Origin: Procambarus clarkii
Lineage: Eukaryota; Arthropoda; Malacostraca; Decapoda; Cambaridae
NCBI RefSeq assembly: GCF_040958095.1
Contig: NC_091151.1
Location: 6,295,018 to 6,359,017 of the forward strand
DNA: 64,000 nucleotides
Reading direction: 5' to 3'
Positions within the stretch are counted from its first letter, which is position 1; every line of letters starts with the position of its first letter. Below the pieces are notes generated by a model. It was given only the letters and a program-made list of their open reading frames with translations, ran no database searches and was not told the DNA's origin. This document shows positions 39,683 through 50,861 of the stretch, piece by piece. The position numbers and the translations under genes are program-made.

Positions 39683-42625
39683 CTATGAAGATGAAATTAG
39701 GTACTTTTTAGTATTGATTTTGAATGATGTAAAAGTTGGACAGCTTTTCAATTCAGTAGGGAGTGAGTTCCATAAACTGGGTCTCTTTATTTGCATAGAG
39801 TGTTTACATAGATTAAGTTTAACTCTGGGGATATCAAAGAGATATTTATTTCTGGTGTGGTGATAATGGGTCCTATTACATCTGTCCAGGAAGAGTTTCA
39901 GACAAGGATTTGCATTTAAGAACATGGTTTTGTAAACGTAGTTGACACAAGAGAATTTGTGGAGTGAGATTATGTTTAGCATGTTTAGGGAGTTAAACAA
40001 GGGGGCTGAGTGTTGTCTGAAAGCAGAATTTGATATTATTCTGATAGCAGATTTTTGCTGGGTGATGATGGACTTGAGGTGGTTTGCAGTGGTTGAACCC
40101 CATGCACAGATACCATAGTTGAGATAGGGATAGATTAGTGCATAATATAGAGAGATGAGAGCAGAGTTAGGTACATAATATCTGATTTTGGAGAGTATAC
40201 CAACTGTTTTAGAGACTTTCTTAGTTATGTGTTGTATGTGGGTACTGAAGTTGAGTCTCTTGTCTAGGAATATGCCAAGAAACTTTCCATCATTTTTATT
40301 GCTAATGTTTACATTGTCAATCTGAAGCTGAATTGCATTTGTAGATTTGCTTCCAAATAGGATGTAGTAGGTCTTTTCTATGTTAAGTGTTAATTTGTTG
40401 GTTGACATCCATAAGTGGCCTTTTTTTAGTTCATTATTAACAACATCATTTAGTGTATGTGGGTTGGGGTTGGAGTAGATGAGGGTAGTATCATCAGCAA
40501 ACAAAATAGGTTTCAGAATGTTAGAGACATTAGGCAGATCATTAATGTATATAAGAAATAGAAGAGGTCCCAAGATGCTGCCCTGTGGCACTCCAACGAT
40601 TATTGGTAGAATGGGAAAGATTATATTATTGATGGCTACACATTGGTGTCTATGACTAAGATAGGATTGGATATAGTCCAGTGCATGGCCTCGGATTCCA
40701 TATTGATGGAGTTTACATAAGAGGTAATCGTGATTAACAGTATCAAAGGCCTTTCTCAGGTCAATGAAGAGTCCAATTGGAAACTCATTTTTGTCAAGGG
40801 CTGAGTAAATTATATCAAGGAGACTAATAATTGCATCGTTGGTACTCTTTTGAGAGCGGAAGCCAAACTGACAGGGGCTAAGAATGTCGAATTTTACGAG
40901 ATAGGAGTAGAGCTGTTTGTAGATAATTTTTTCAAATATTTTTGATAGTATGGGTAGGTTCGATATTGGTCTATAGTTGTTTATGTCTGCCGGATTACCT
41001 CCTTTATGAACTGGCGTTACTCTTGCTTTTTTAAGCATATCAGGGAAGGTATGACACTCAAGGGATTTGTTGAACAGCAGAGCTATAGGTGGCGCAAGGG
41101 CATGGGAGGCGCTCTTGTATACAATGGATGGGATTTCACTGATGTTCCCAGCTTTGGTTTTTAGTGAGTGTATGATGGACACAACATCTGACGGGCTGAC
41201 TGGTGAGAGGAGAAGAGAGTTTGGATAGCTGGCTGAGAGATATGTGTTGATATGTGTCTGAGTCTGTGGGATTTTACTTGCAACGTTAGCACCAATCGAT
41301 GAAAAGAAGCTATTAAATTCATTCGCCATTTCTAAGTCAGATGACGGTGTAAGGCCATCCTTAGAGAGTGTTATCTGGTTGTGGGAGTGTTGTTTAGTTC
41401 CAAGGGTATTAGAGATGGTATTCCATGTGCTTTTCATATTGCCTTTTGCTTCTTTGAATCTAGTCTCATAATATGAAAGTTTTGCTTTTCTTATGATACT
41501 GGTAAGCACTGATGAGTACCTTTTAACTACTTCCTTTGAAACTAGGCCACTCCTAAATTTCTTTTCGTATTCATGTTTTTTGTTGATTGATTTAATTATG
41601 CCACTTGTGAGCCACGGGTTATTTTTTCTTTTATCAGTTACTTGTTTGGTAAGTAGGGGACAGAGAGTGTTGTTGAGGTTTAGAGTTTTGGAGAGAAAGA
41701 GGTTAGTTGATGAGTTTATATCCTGTGAATTATTAAATTCAGATTCCCAGTTAATATTGTGAAGTGCATTAGAAAGATTGCCTAAAGCTGATTCACTATG
41801 TAGCCTGAATGAAAGTTTCTTGGTTTCTGGTGGTGATGTGTCAATGTTTGATATGAGGAAAGTAGGATAGTGGTCAGTTGTTCTGTCATAAATTACCCCA
41901 GATGTAAGGGGAGCTGTTATATTAGTCCATAGGTGATCAAGGGTAGTGGCAGATGTTTGAGTGACTCGGGTGGGCTTGGTGATTGTGGGGATTAGCATAC
42001 AGGAGTGCATGCTGTTACGGAAATAGTCAACTTGAGGGTTGTTTTGAAGACACAGGTCAATATTGAAATCACCTCCCAGAATGATGTGATTTTTGTTGAG
42101 ATTGTTATTTATGATAAGATTCCTTACATTGTCAGAGAATAAAGCTATGTTGGTATTAGGAAATCTATAGATGGCACCGATAGTCAGGGAGGATTTAAGG
42201 GATTTACTGGAGAACTTGGCAAAGGTATATTCACAATAGTCATCTCGATCACTAATAACACTATTGCAAATGAAGGTATCTTTGTAATATATTGCTGTAC
42301 CACCACTTTTTTTATTAGGCCTGCAGTTATGAATGGCTTTATAACCAGCTAAATTGTAGAGTTGGGTATAGTCATTACTTAGCCAAGTTTCTGTTAAAAT
42401 GATGAATGATAATTTAGTACCTAGTGCTGTAAGTAGTGCATTTATATCGTCAAAATGTTTACCAAGTGACCTAACATTTTGGTTGTAAACTGATAAGCAG
42501 GTGCTATTTATGAGTTTGTTTTTTGCAAGATTTGCTGTGTAATACCTGCAATAATGATGATCAATGTGCTGATTTGTGTGGATATGGGATAGAAGATTTC
42601 GATCAGGATCAATATCAGTAAGCAT
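39683..42625 (-). CDS. LINE-E ORF2: endonuclease and reverse transcriptase, 980 aa, uninterrupted
   Basis: The N-terminal half is an APE-type endonuclease: VYNQNVRSLGKHFDDIN, LTETWLSNDY, KSGGTAIYYKD, IGAIYRFPN, LGGDFNIDL and TTDHYPTFLIS. The RT has HKGGNPADINNYRPISNLPILS, FGFRSQKSTNDAI, LFIDLRKAFDTVNHDYL (motif A), VGVPQGSILGPLLFLIYIN (motif B) and FADDTTLIYSN (motif C with catalytic DD). The thumb region is KLTLNIEKTYYILFG. No stop or frameshift occurs in 2.9 kb, so the copy may be recently active. ORF1 is absent or very short upstream. CR1/L2/Jockey-like by motif pattern. Confidence 0.9.
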   Translation of the reverse strand: MLTDIDPDRNLLSHIHTNQHIDHHYCRYYTANLAKNKLINSTCLSVYNQNVRSLGKHFDDINALLTALGTKLSFIILTETWLSNDYTQLYNLAGYKAIHNCRPNKKSGGTAIYYKDTFICNSVISDRDDYCEYTFAKFSSKSLKSSLTIGAIYRFPNTNIALFSDNVRNLIINNNLNKNHIILGGDFNIDLCLQNNPQVDYFRNSMHSCMLIPTITKPTRVTQTSATTLDHLWTNITAPLTSGVIYDRTTDHYPTFLISNIDTSPPETKKLSFRLHSESALGNLSNALHNINWESEFNNSQDINSSTNLFLSKTLNLNNTLCPLLTKQVTDKRKNNPWLTSGIIKSINKKHEYEKKFRSGLVSKEVVKRYSSVLTSIIRKAKLSYYETRFKEAKGNMKSTWNTISNTLGTKQHSHNQITLSKDGLTPSSDLEMANEFNSFFSSIGANVASKIPQTQTHINTYLSASYPNSLLLSPVSPSDVVSIIHSLKTKAGNISEIPSIVYKSASHALAPPIALLFNKSLECHTFPDMLKKARVTPVHKGGNPADINNYRPISNLPILSKIFEKIIYKQLYSYLVKFDILSPCQFGFRSQKSTNDAIISLLDIIYSALDKNEFPIGLFIDLRKAFDTVNHDYLLCKLHQYGIRGHALDYIQSYLSHRHQCVAINNIIFPILPIIVGVPQGSILGPLLFLIYINDLPNVSNILKPILFADDTTLIYSNPNPHTLNDVVNNELKKGHLWMSTNKLTLNIEKTYYILFGSKSTNAIQLQIDNVNISNKNDGKFLGIFLDKRLNFSTHIQHITKKVSKTVGILSKIRYYVPNSALISLYYALIYPYLNYGICAWGSTTANHLKSIITQQKSAIRIISNSAFRQHSAPLFNSLNMLNIISLHKFSCVNYVYKTMFLNANPCLKLFLDRCNRTHYHHTRNKYLFDIPRVKLNLCKHSMQIKRPSLWNSLPTELKSCPTFTSFKINTKKYLISSS

Positions 42626-43308
42626 ATAGATAAGATAATGTCACGATACAAAAAGATAAGCAATTACAGGAACAGATAAATACTAAATCTGCTGTAAAAT
42701 AGAAAGTAATTTTAGCAAAACACAACAATACAATCATATAACAATACAATAAGAGCTTACAAAGTATTAAGTCTGCTAAAATTAGAGAATAATTATAGCA
42801 AAACACAACAATAAATGCAAGTAAACAAAAGAATTGAAACAATTAGAGGTAGAATAAAGGTCAGTAGATAGCCATGGATGATACACAAGTTTGGTGGAGA
42901 GAACAAAAAATCGGTAGAGACTGTCAAGATGAATATATACAAAATTTGACAAATGATAATTGTAAAGTAAAATAATCTTAAAGATAATAAATTTATTTAG
43001 CTTAGTTTTTAACCTATAATTAGTATGAACTTAATTAAAAGAACAAAATGAGATCAATAATTGATTTCAATAAATGACAAATCAGTACAATTAAATTTAA
43101 AATTTAAATGGAATAGGGTAAGATTAGATTTAAGTGTAAAATTTTACAATGAAACTGAGGTAGATGCTTGCATAAGTGCATGGAGACTTGACGGATTATT
43201 TAGGAAATTATATGAATGAGAGAACATTAGGTAAATGGTAAGGCAGAGACAGCACCTTGGACAAAGTTAGATTAAGTTAGGTTAGGCTCAGGCACTGAAA
43301 GAGTTATT

Positions 43309-45348
43309 TTAAGTTCTGGCATTGGTCGGGTTCAGGTTTTCAGATATACCACAATCTCTAAAGAAGGCCAGTAGTTGTTGGTCACATTTTATTTCATATC
43401 TTTTTCCGGCACTTTCCTTCTTCGCAATAATCGTTCCATTCCTAGTGTAGCACTGCTTGATAGGACCAGGGTTTAGTTTGCGAATTTGACGCAGCCTGAA
43501 GAGGAGGGATCCACGCTGCTTTGTAGGACACTCATTTATATAGAGGTTGATTTTATGCTTAGCAGCTGATTGTATGAGGTCAAACTTCACAGAGGGATTT
43601 GCAAGTTTGATGAGCATTCTCCTACTACTACGGGGACTGTTTTTATCTATCCTGATAGCTGATTTGATATCATCAGAAGGATCTTGGTAATTATCAGCAT
43701 GTGGGATAGGGCTTTCAGTTGCAGGCCACTCATCCTGGTCCCACCTCAACAGGGACCATATTGCTACCTCGTGAAACTGGAGTAGGGTCAATTTCTTGGC
43801 ATCAGTTGTGTACATCTTGTACAACACATATGCATTGCGTATAGCCATCTGAAGGAAATAAAATGTGATCTTCTTCGTCCACTTATGTGATTTCCTGATG
43901 AACCTGTAATATTTGACCATTTGGTCGAAGTGATCAACACCTTTCATGTTGGTGTTGTAGTCGCAAATGGCAGTGGGTTTGTTCACAGTTACAATCTTTA
44001 CTGATGCTGCTCCGTCACGTTTCCTCACTCTCTTCCTTCGTTGTACTTCTTGTGTGTCAGCATTATGGCAGTTTGTGATCAATGACACCACTCTCTTGTC
44101 TTTCCATAGGATAATAAAAGTGTTGTCCTTGCGCCTGAAAATGGTTTGATCAACAGCGAATTTGCCTTTTGCAAGTTGTTGCAGATCTTTGGGGGCGCCA
44201 CGCTGCAATCTCAGTGTTCCACAAGTGTACACACCATGTTCCCGTAGCAATTCTGTGAGATGGACAGAGTTATAGTAATTGTCCATATAGAGATGATAAC
44301 CCTTGTGCAATAATGGCCGCATCAAGGCCATCATTGTCTCCACTGTTGTCTTACCAACTCCGGCATACACCTCAAAGTCAATAATGTAGCCAGTCCCTGC
44401 CTCAGTAAGCATGTACAACTTTACCCCATACTTATCTGGTTTATTTGGATTGTAAACTTTGAAGGATAACGACCACGCCACGACATTGTTCCTTCATCCA
44501 AACTGAGTGCTTTATTGGGAACGTAGTATGTGCCAAACTTGGTGGTAAAATAAGTAATGATTGTGTGCAGTTTTACCATTCGGTCCTTATTGTTTGGGGA
44601 AATTGCAAGCTTGTTGTAACTATGGAAAAACTGGCTGATATGTTGGTATCGTTTTGCAGTCATGAAAATATTGAAGGTCCTCATATGCCACAACCGGCTT
44701 GTTTGCCAGTACATTCTCATCGTCGGGAGGGGTGCAATACCCATCAACATAGACAGACCCAAATACCTGGCCATTTCCTTCAACGATACCTCTTGCCACA
44801 TCCTCATGGTGTGCCTGGAAGCATTCTGAATAAATTGTCTGGCATACCTGTTCGTTTCCACTGTGATATATTCAATGAGGGCCCGTGTCAGGAATAATTG
44901 TATGAATTGCACGGGAGTGGTTGGCACTGGGACAGTTAGGCCTGGTGTGGCAGTGAAACTGTCTACAAATGGTGGTGTATTGTCACTAGACCAGGCATCA
45001 TCAGGATTTGGCTGGTGAAGCCGTCCTTCACGCCTCCTTATGGGTGGCTTGGGGGCGGCCCTCATCTGTCGCCTCATCCTCACTCCCCTCGCTACTCTCC
45101 TCACTCGATGATTCATCAAACTCATCAGACTTCGCGGTCCCCTCATTATCACTACCGAAATCGCTTTGACGTTCTTCCCCCTCAACATCTGCCTCGACAT
45201 CAGATAAATTATCCAACAATTCAGGAATTTTACTGGGGGTAAGCTTCACCCTGCTGAACTTTTGGTAGAGCATACTCAACCTATCCTCCTTGGTGGTTTT
45301 CGTATCTTTCTTGGGCGCCGAAGTGCTCTGTCCTTTACCACGATCCAT
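43309..45348 (-). pseudogene. piggyBac-type transposase, catalytic part, frameshifted
   Basis: Proposed start ATG 45348 (MDRGKGQ) opens an acidic N-terminus (about 45348-45030). A frame change near 45060 leads to the DDE_Tnp_1_7 domain in 45000-44421, and another near 44460 leads to the frame ending at 43309. The catalytic Asp motifs are visible: SLDEGTMSWRGR (first D), LYMDNYYNS (second D) and NMKGVDHFDQM (third D). The transposase would cut and paste its element at TTAA. Frameshifts and the LINE-E insertion upstream of the Cys-rich end make it a pseudogene. Terminal repeats and TTAA ends were not found. Confidence 0.85.
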
Positions 45349-45447
45349 GTTTTCAAGTAATACGGTGATTGCAAGACATAGGAACGAATAAGTACAGTAC
45401 AAGTACATAAGTACATAAGAATAAGTACATAAGAACGAATTTAGTAC

Positions 45448-45716
45448 AGTCTCCGTGGTGTAGTGGTAAGACACTCGCCTAGCGTTCCGCGAGCGCTATG
45501 TCATGGGTTCGTATCCTGGCCGGGGAGGATTTACTGGGCGCAATTCCTTAACTGTAGCCTCTGTTTAACGCAACAGTAAAATGTGTACTTGGATGAAAAA
45601 ACGATCCTTCGCGGCAGGGGATCGTATTCCTGGGACCTGCCCGAAATGCTACGCGTACTAGTGGCTGTACAAGAATGTAACAACTCTTGTATATATCTCA
45701 AAAAAAAAAAAAAAAT
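45448..45716 (+). mobile_element. tRNA-headed SINE (family 1), tail shared with LINE-E
   Basis: The head is GTCTCCGTGGTGTAGTGGTAAG...GGGTTCGTATCC, with box A- and box B-like sequences. The body includes cgatccttcgcggcagggga, the tail has acctgcccgaaatgctacgcgtactagtggctgtacaagaatgtaa, and it ends in poly-A at about 45701-45715. The tail matches the LINE-E 3' end on the minus strand at 39185-39245. A second copy is on the minus strand at about 52046-52311. The head is tRNA-derived and not a functional tRNA gene. Confidence 0.88.
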
Positions 45717-45984
45717 AAAAAAAAATAAACACGCCTAAACAGGGCAGAAAGGTGCACAAGTTATGGACGCGGGCGGGCGGCATTCCGGTCACGACAGAGG
45801 TAAACAAAGGCCTAGGCCGACCGCATGGCGTGACCCAGAATCCCATGCGGCCTATGGAGGATTGTGGGAAAACAATGGCTCTCATTTTAAAAAAAATGAA
45901 GATCGGATAGTAATTTTTTTTAGCAATACCTATAAATAATCCCTAATAATCCCTATTAACCCTATTAATATCCCCTTTGTTATG
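45717..45984. other. No gene
   Basis: A-rich, then GC-rich (gggcgggcggcattccgg) sequence between the SINE and CR1 copy 3; nothing recognised. Confidence 0.4.
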
Positions 45985-46865
45985 TCCATTCATCCACTTG
46001 TAAACTTCTATCATGTCACCCCTAACTCTTCGCCTTTCCAGTTAATGCAACTTAAGCTTTGTTAATCTTTCTTCATATGAAAGATTTCTAATTTGGGGAA
46101 TTAACTTAGTCATCCTACGCTGGACACGTTCAAGTGAATTTATATCCATTCTATAGTACGGCGACCAAAACTGAACTGCATAATCTAAATAGGGCCTAAC
46201 CAGAGCTAGATAGAGCTGAAGAACCACATCAGGTGTCTTGTTACTAACGCTTCGATTAATAAATCCCAGTGTCCTATTTGCCTTATTACGAACATTCATG
46301 CATTGATCATTTTGTTTTAAGTTCTTACTAATCATAACTCCCAGATCCCTTTCGCAATCCGACTTCGCAATCTCAACACCATCTAGCTCGTATCTTGTAA
46401 CTCTATGATTATTACTTAGCCTCAGAACTCTACATTTATCAGCATTAAACTGCATCTGCTAATCCTTTGACCATTTCAAAACCCTATTTAGATAACTTGA
46501 AGTGATAGTGAGTCTTCTTCCATATTAATTTCTCTACCGATTTTTGTATCATCGGCAAATTTGCAAATGTTGCTACTCAAACCTGAATCTAAATCATTTA
46601 TATATATTATAAACAACAAAGGGCCCAGGACAGAGCCTCGAGGCACTCCACTTACAACATTTTCCCACTCTGACTTGACTCCATTTATACTAACTCTGTT
46701 TCCTTTGGGATAGCCATGCCGTAATCCAGCTTAATATAGCACCCCCAATACCATGAGCCTCTATCTTTTTAATCAGTCTTTCCATGTGGCACTGTATCAA
46801 AAGCTTTGCTAAAGTCAAGGTACACAACATCACAATCCTTACCACTATCAACTGCCTCAACAACC
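45985..46865 (-). pseudogene. CR1 copy 3 RT C-terminal part
   Basis: The frame at 46042-46455 reads MQFNADKCRVLRLSN, YELDGVEIAKSDCERDLGVM and LERVQRRMTKLIPQ. Upstream, 46455-46865 holds the FADDTKI region and motif A (VVYLDFSKAFDTVP-like) in broken frames. It is the direct continuation of the RT half that ends at about 50862, beyond LINE-D. Confidence 0.82.
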
Positions 46866-46904
46866 TTACCTTACCTTGAGGTTACCTTGAGGTGCTTCCG
46901 GGGC

Positions 46905-49900
46905 TTAGCGTCCCCGCGGCCCGGTCGTCGACCAGGCCTCCTGGTTGCTGGACTGATCAACCAGGCTGTTGGACGCGGCTGCTCGCAGCCTGACGTACGA
47001 GTCACAGCCTGGTTGATCAGGTATCCTTTGGAGGTGCTTATCCAGTTCTCTCTTGAACACTGTGAGGGGTCGGCCAGTTATGCCCCTTATGTGTAGTGGA
47101 AGCGTGATGAACAGTCTCGGACCTCTGATGTTGATAGAGTTCTCTCTCAGAGTACCAGTTGCACCTCTGTTTTTCAACGGGGGTATTCTGCACATCCTGC
47201 CATGTCTTCTGGTCTCATGTGATGTTATTTCTGTGTGCAGGTTTGGGACCAGCCCCTCTAATATTTTCCACGTGTAAATTATTATGTACCTCTCCCGCCT
47301 GCGCTCAAGGGAGTACAGTTTTAGGCTCTTTAGTCGGTCCCAATAGTTTAGATGTTTTACTGAGTGGATTCTAGCAGTAAAGGATCTCTGCACGCTCTCC
47401 AGGTCAGTAATTTCTCCAGCTTTGAAAGGTGCTGTCATTGTGCAGCAGTACTCCACTCTAGAGAGCACAAGCGTTTTGAAAAGTATCATCATCGGTATAG
47501 CATCTCTAGTGTGAAAAGTTCTTGTTATCCAACCTGTCATTTTTCTTGCAGTTGTGACGGCTACTTTATTGTGTTCTTTAAAGGTAAGGTCTTCCGACAT
47601 GAGTACACCCAGACCCTTTACATTGCCTTTTCGTTCTATGTTATCATTTGCCTGAGTTTTGTACGTGGTTTCCGTTTTTATATTTTCATTTTTTCCATAG
47701 CGCATGAGCTGGAACTTATCTTCGTTAAACACCATATTATTTTCTGTAGCCCATAGAAAGACCTTATCTACATCTGACTGGAGGTTCGCCGTGTCCTCTA
47801 TGTTGCCTACTCTCATGAAGATCCTAGTGTCATCTGCAAAGGATGATACAGTGCTATAGGTTGTGTTCTTGTCTTTGTCCGAAATGAGGATGAGAAAAAG
47901 TACTGGAGCAAGCACAGTACCCTGGGGGACTGAGCTCTTCACGGTTGATGGGTTGGATTTTATTTTGTTGACTATTACACATTGGGTTCTGTTGGTCAGG
48001 AAATTGTAGATCCATCTGCCTATTTTTCCGGTAATTCCTTTGGAACGCATTTTATGTGCAATAACACCATGGTCACATTTATCAAAAGCTTTTGCGAAAT
48101 CCGTGTAAATTACATCCGCGTTATGTTTGTCTTCCATAGCATCTAATGCCATATCATAGTGGTCCAGCAACTGCGACAGGCAAGAGCGCCCTGTTCTGAA
48201 ACCATGTTGTCCGGGGTTATGGAGTTGCTGTGATTCCATGTATTTTGTGATTTTACTTCTTAGCACTCTCTCAAAAATTTTTATGATGTGCGATGTTAGC
48301 GCTATCGATCTGTAATTTTTTGCCTCTGCCTTATTTCCTCCTTTATGAAGTGGTGCTATCTCTGCTGTTTTTAGTATATCAGGAATAACGCCAGTATCTA
48401 GGCTTTGTCTCCACAGAATGTGGAGGGCCTGCGATAGTGGTTTTTTACAGTTCTTTATGAATATGGAGTTCCAAGAATCCGGGCCTGGTGCAGAGTTCAT
48501 AGGCATACTGTTTATGGCTTCTTCAAAATCCAGTGGGGATAGGGTGACGTCTGATATATGATTTGATGTTGGTATCGTATCCATGAAAAATTCATTTGGG
48601 TTATCAATCTTTAGTGTGTTTAATGGCTCGCTGAAAACAGAGTCGTACTGCGTCCTCAGTAGCTCGCTCATTTCTTTGTTGTCATCGGTGAAAGTTCCAT
48701 CTCCCTTTCGCAGGGGCCCGATACTAGATGTGGTTTTTGATCTTGATTTTGCATAGGAGAAAAAATATTTCTGATTTCTTTCTATTTCACTGATGGCCTT
48801 TTGCTCTCTTTGCCTCTCCTGGGCTTTGTATGATTCTTGTAGCTTGCGTTCAATTGTTTCTATTTCTCTACCTAACCTTCTTCGCCGTTCTTGAGATAGG
48901 GTGCGACTCTCAAGTTGTTCCGCGATTCGTTTTCTTCGCCTATATAGGGAACGACGTTCCCGTTCTAATCTGCATCTCTTCCTCTTTTTTCTTAGAGGTA
49001 TGCGGTTTGAACATATTTCTAGTGCTACTGAGCTTATTTTTTCCAGGCACTGGTTCAGGTTTGCATTTTCTAGCTGTTCTTCCCAGTTTATTTCTGTGAA
49101 GTCCTGGTTTATTTGCTCCCAGTTTATCTGTTTATTATTGAAGTTGAATTTGCTGAAATCTCCTCCACCGGGAATCTGGACTGGTTTTGAAGGTCTACTC
49201 CCCATGGTTGTCATAACTTCAATTAAGTAGTGATCTGAGTAACAGGTATTTGTAATCAATATGTTCCTGATCAATTCATCATTATTAGTGAAAATGATGT
49301 CCAGCGTGTTCTCCTTCCTAGTTGGTTCTACTTTTTGCTGGTTTAAGGCAAACCTGTCGCACATCCGTAGCAGGTCATTTGCATGTGCCTGTTCATTTAG
49401 GCTACTTCCTGGTATTCTTTCTGATATTACTGTATTAGCCAGGTGCTTCCATTTCAGGTGCCGTAGGTTGAAGTCCCCAAGCAGGATGATGTTCGGAGCT
49501 AGATTTGTGAGGTTTTCCAAGCAGTGTTCTATTTTCATTAGTTGGTCTTTAAACTGCTGAGGGTTTGCCTCCGGTGACTTATATACAAGGACAATAACTA
49601 CATTTAAAATCTCTATTTTGATTATCAGCACTTCCACCATATCATGAAGTGTTTAGCAGCTCAGTACAGATGAGTGTGTCTTTGATGTAGAGGCTGACCC
49701 CACCCTGAAGCCGGTGTTTCCTATCACATCTGAAAAGATTGTACTCTGAGATCCATATTTCACCATCATGGTAGTCCTTTGTGTGGGTTTCTGTTAGGGC
49801 TGCAAACACTGCATTTGCCTCATGAAGGAGACCATCTATAAATTGAACTTTGTTGGTTTTGCGTGTTTTTATACCCTGGATGTTGGCAAATATAAATGAT

Positions 49901-49971
49901 GTTATCGTGTTAGTGGAAGTGCTGGAAGCCTTACTTGGTGTTAATATCTGAGGCTCTGGTAAGGAGGCCAC
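46905..49971 (-). pseudogene. LINE-D ORF2: endonuclease and reverse transcriptase, one frameshift
   Basis: The N-terminal frame (49971-49642) has FIFANIQGIKTRKTNKV, LTETHTKDY and LQGGVSLYIKDT. A one-base change near 49645 shifts into the 911-codon frame (49640-46905), which has LGDFNLRHLKW and TCYSDHYLIEV (endonuclease end), LHKGGNKAEAKNYRSIALTS, GFRTGRSCLSQLL, VIYTDFAKAFDKCDH (motif A), SSVPQGTVLAPVLFL (motif B), SFADDTRIFM (motif C) and the C-terminal LERRRERYIIIYTW. The reading runs into the 3' tail. Only one lesion separates it from an intact ORF2, so the insertion is young. Confidence 0.88.
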
Positions 49972-50860
49972 TGTGTTTGCGTCCAGGGTGTGTCGTTTTG
50001 GAAGTGATTCGTCCGGTTTTGGTAGTAGGACGGGTGTTGTCTAGTGTAGTACCTGTGTGCTTGTTGGTAATTTGAATTCCAGTCTTGTGGGTATCTCCGT
50101 TCCCCTCTGTAATCCTGTAGTGGTTCCATCTGACTGTTCCTCTCTCTTATATTTACTACTCTGTTTCTGCCTTCCTCTAAAAAATTTCCAGTAGTGTCAT
50201 ATTGATCTTCCCGTCTATAACGCTCTGTACCTCTCACATGGAATTCCGGACACTGAAGATTGTAGCATTTTTTGTCCCTAATTGAAAATTGACATAATTT
50301 AGGGTGGAAGTATCTACACCCTGTTCCAAAACGGCATGTACACCTCTCCAACATGTTCCTGCATTTCGAGGATGCAGAAAATGGCATTTTGCTCCTAATT
50401 TTCCATATTTGCATATTCCTTTAGCGTAGAATTTGCAAATGTGTTCCGGTTTTGCGTTTTTCAAGGTATTTATATCTGTGACTGTCTTTTCTACCTCTTT
50501 ATTGGAGCCATCTCCGTTTTTCGTCCCAATTCCTTCATCTATGCACTCTGTTTCACTGTTGCTCTCATCGTTTATATTATCTGGCTCTGCAATATTGCTG
50601 TTATTTTGTACCACAATAGTCTCCTCCTCCACACTACTGCTGCGGTTCTCCAAAATATCTGTTCCTGAGTTTTGGTCGTTATCCAATGTTGACTTTTCCC
50701 AGTCCGCATATATCACTGGTAGCCTGTCTGTGAATGGTAATCTCTGTGACTCGGGAATGTTTTTCATTAGTTTAGTTAAGTTCTCTAACATTAATCTGTC
50801 ATCTTTGCAAACCCAGTAAATTCCTTGCCTTTTTATGCATCCTGGAGCTAATTCTCCAAT
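49941..50860 (-). pseudogene. LINE-D ORF1 with CCCH zinc fingers
   Basis: The reading starts near 50850 (GCIKRQGIYWVCKDDRLML), passes an acidic, Asn/Ser-rich linker, then shows a CCCH finger (CKFYAKGICKYGKLGAKC-x3-H near 50425-50365). In the overlapping frame it shows a second finger (CTCRFGTGCRYFHP) followed by a CPEFH element and a Gln/Tyr-rich tail (RYYTRQHPSYYQN). ORF1 proteins with CCCH fingers probably bind the LINE RNA. The two frames overlap at 50234-50414, so a frameshift separates the fingers. Confidence 0.75.
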
Positions 50861-50861
50861 G

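Larger units (their letters stand above)
39113..43290 (-). mobile_element. LINE-E, near-complete non-LTR retrotransposon inserted in piggyBac
   Basis: The minus-strand order is a 5' region with a two-copy duplication (about 42640-42830), a 980-codon ORF (42625-39683), a 3' untranslated region with a two-copy duplication of about 120 bp (about 39418-39660), a tail with acctgcccgaaacgctgcgc and an AAATAAAT-rich end at 39113-39140. It separates two parts of one transposase gene. Exact ends and target duplication were not resolved. Confidence 0.8.
46866..50860 (-). mobile_element. LINE-D, near-complete, inserted in CR1 copy 3
   Basis: This roughly 4.0-kb minus-strand element encodes an ORF1 with CCCH zinc fingers and an ORF2 with endonuclease and RT. 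At its ends the CR1 reading continues directly, with CAA present on both sides (46860s and 50861-50863) as a possible 3-bp duplication. The 3' end carries short AAGGT-type repeats (caaggtaacctcaaggtaag). The 3' tail (gcggggacgctaagccccgg) is shared with SINE family 2 at 56905-56970. Confidence 0.85.

Noticed and set aside
45448..45530. Functional tRNA gene
   Set aside because: The tRNA-like head leads directly into a SINE body with a LINE-type tail and poly-A; no proper acceptor-stem closure was seen.
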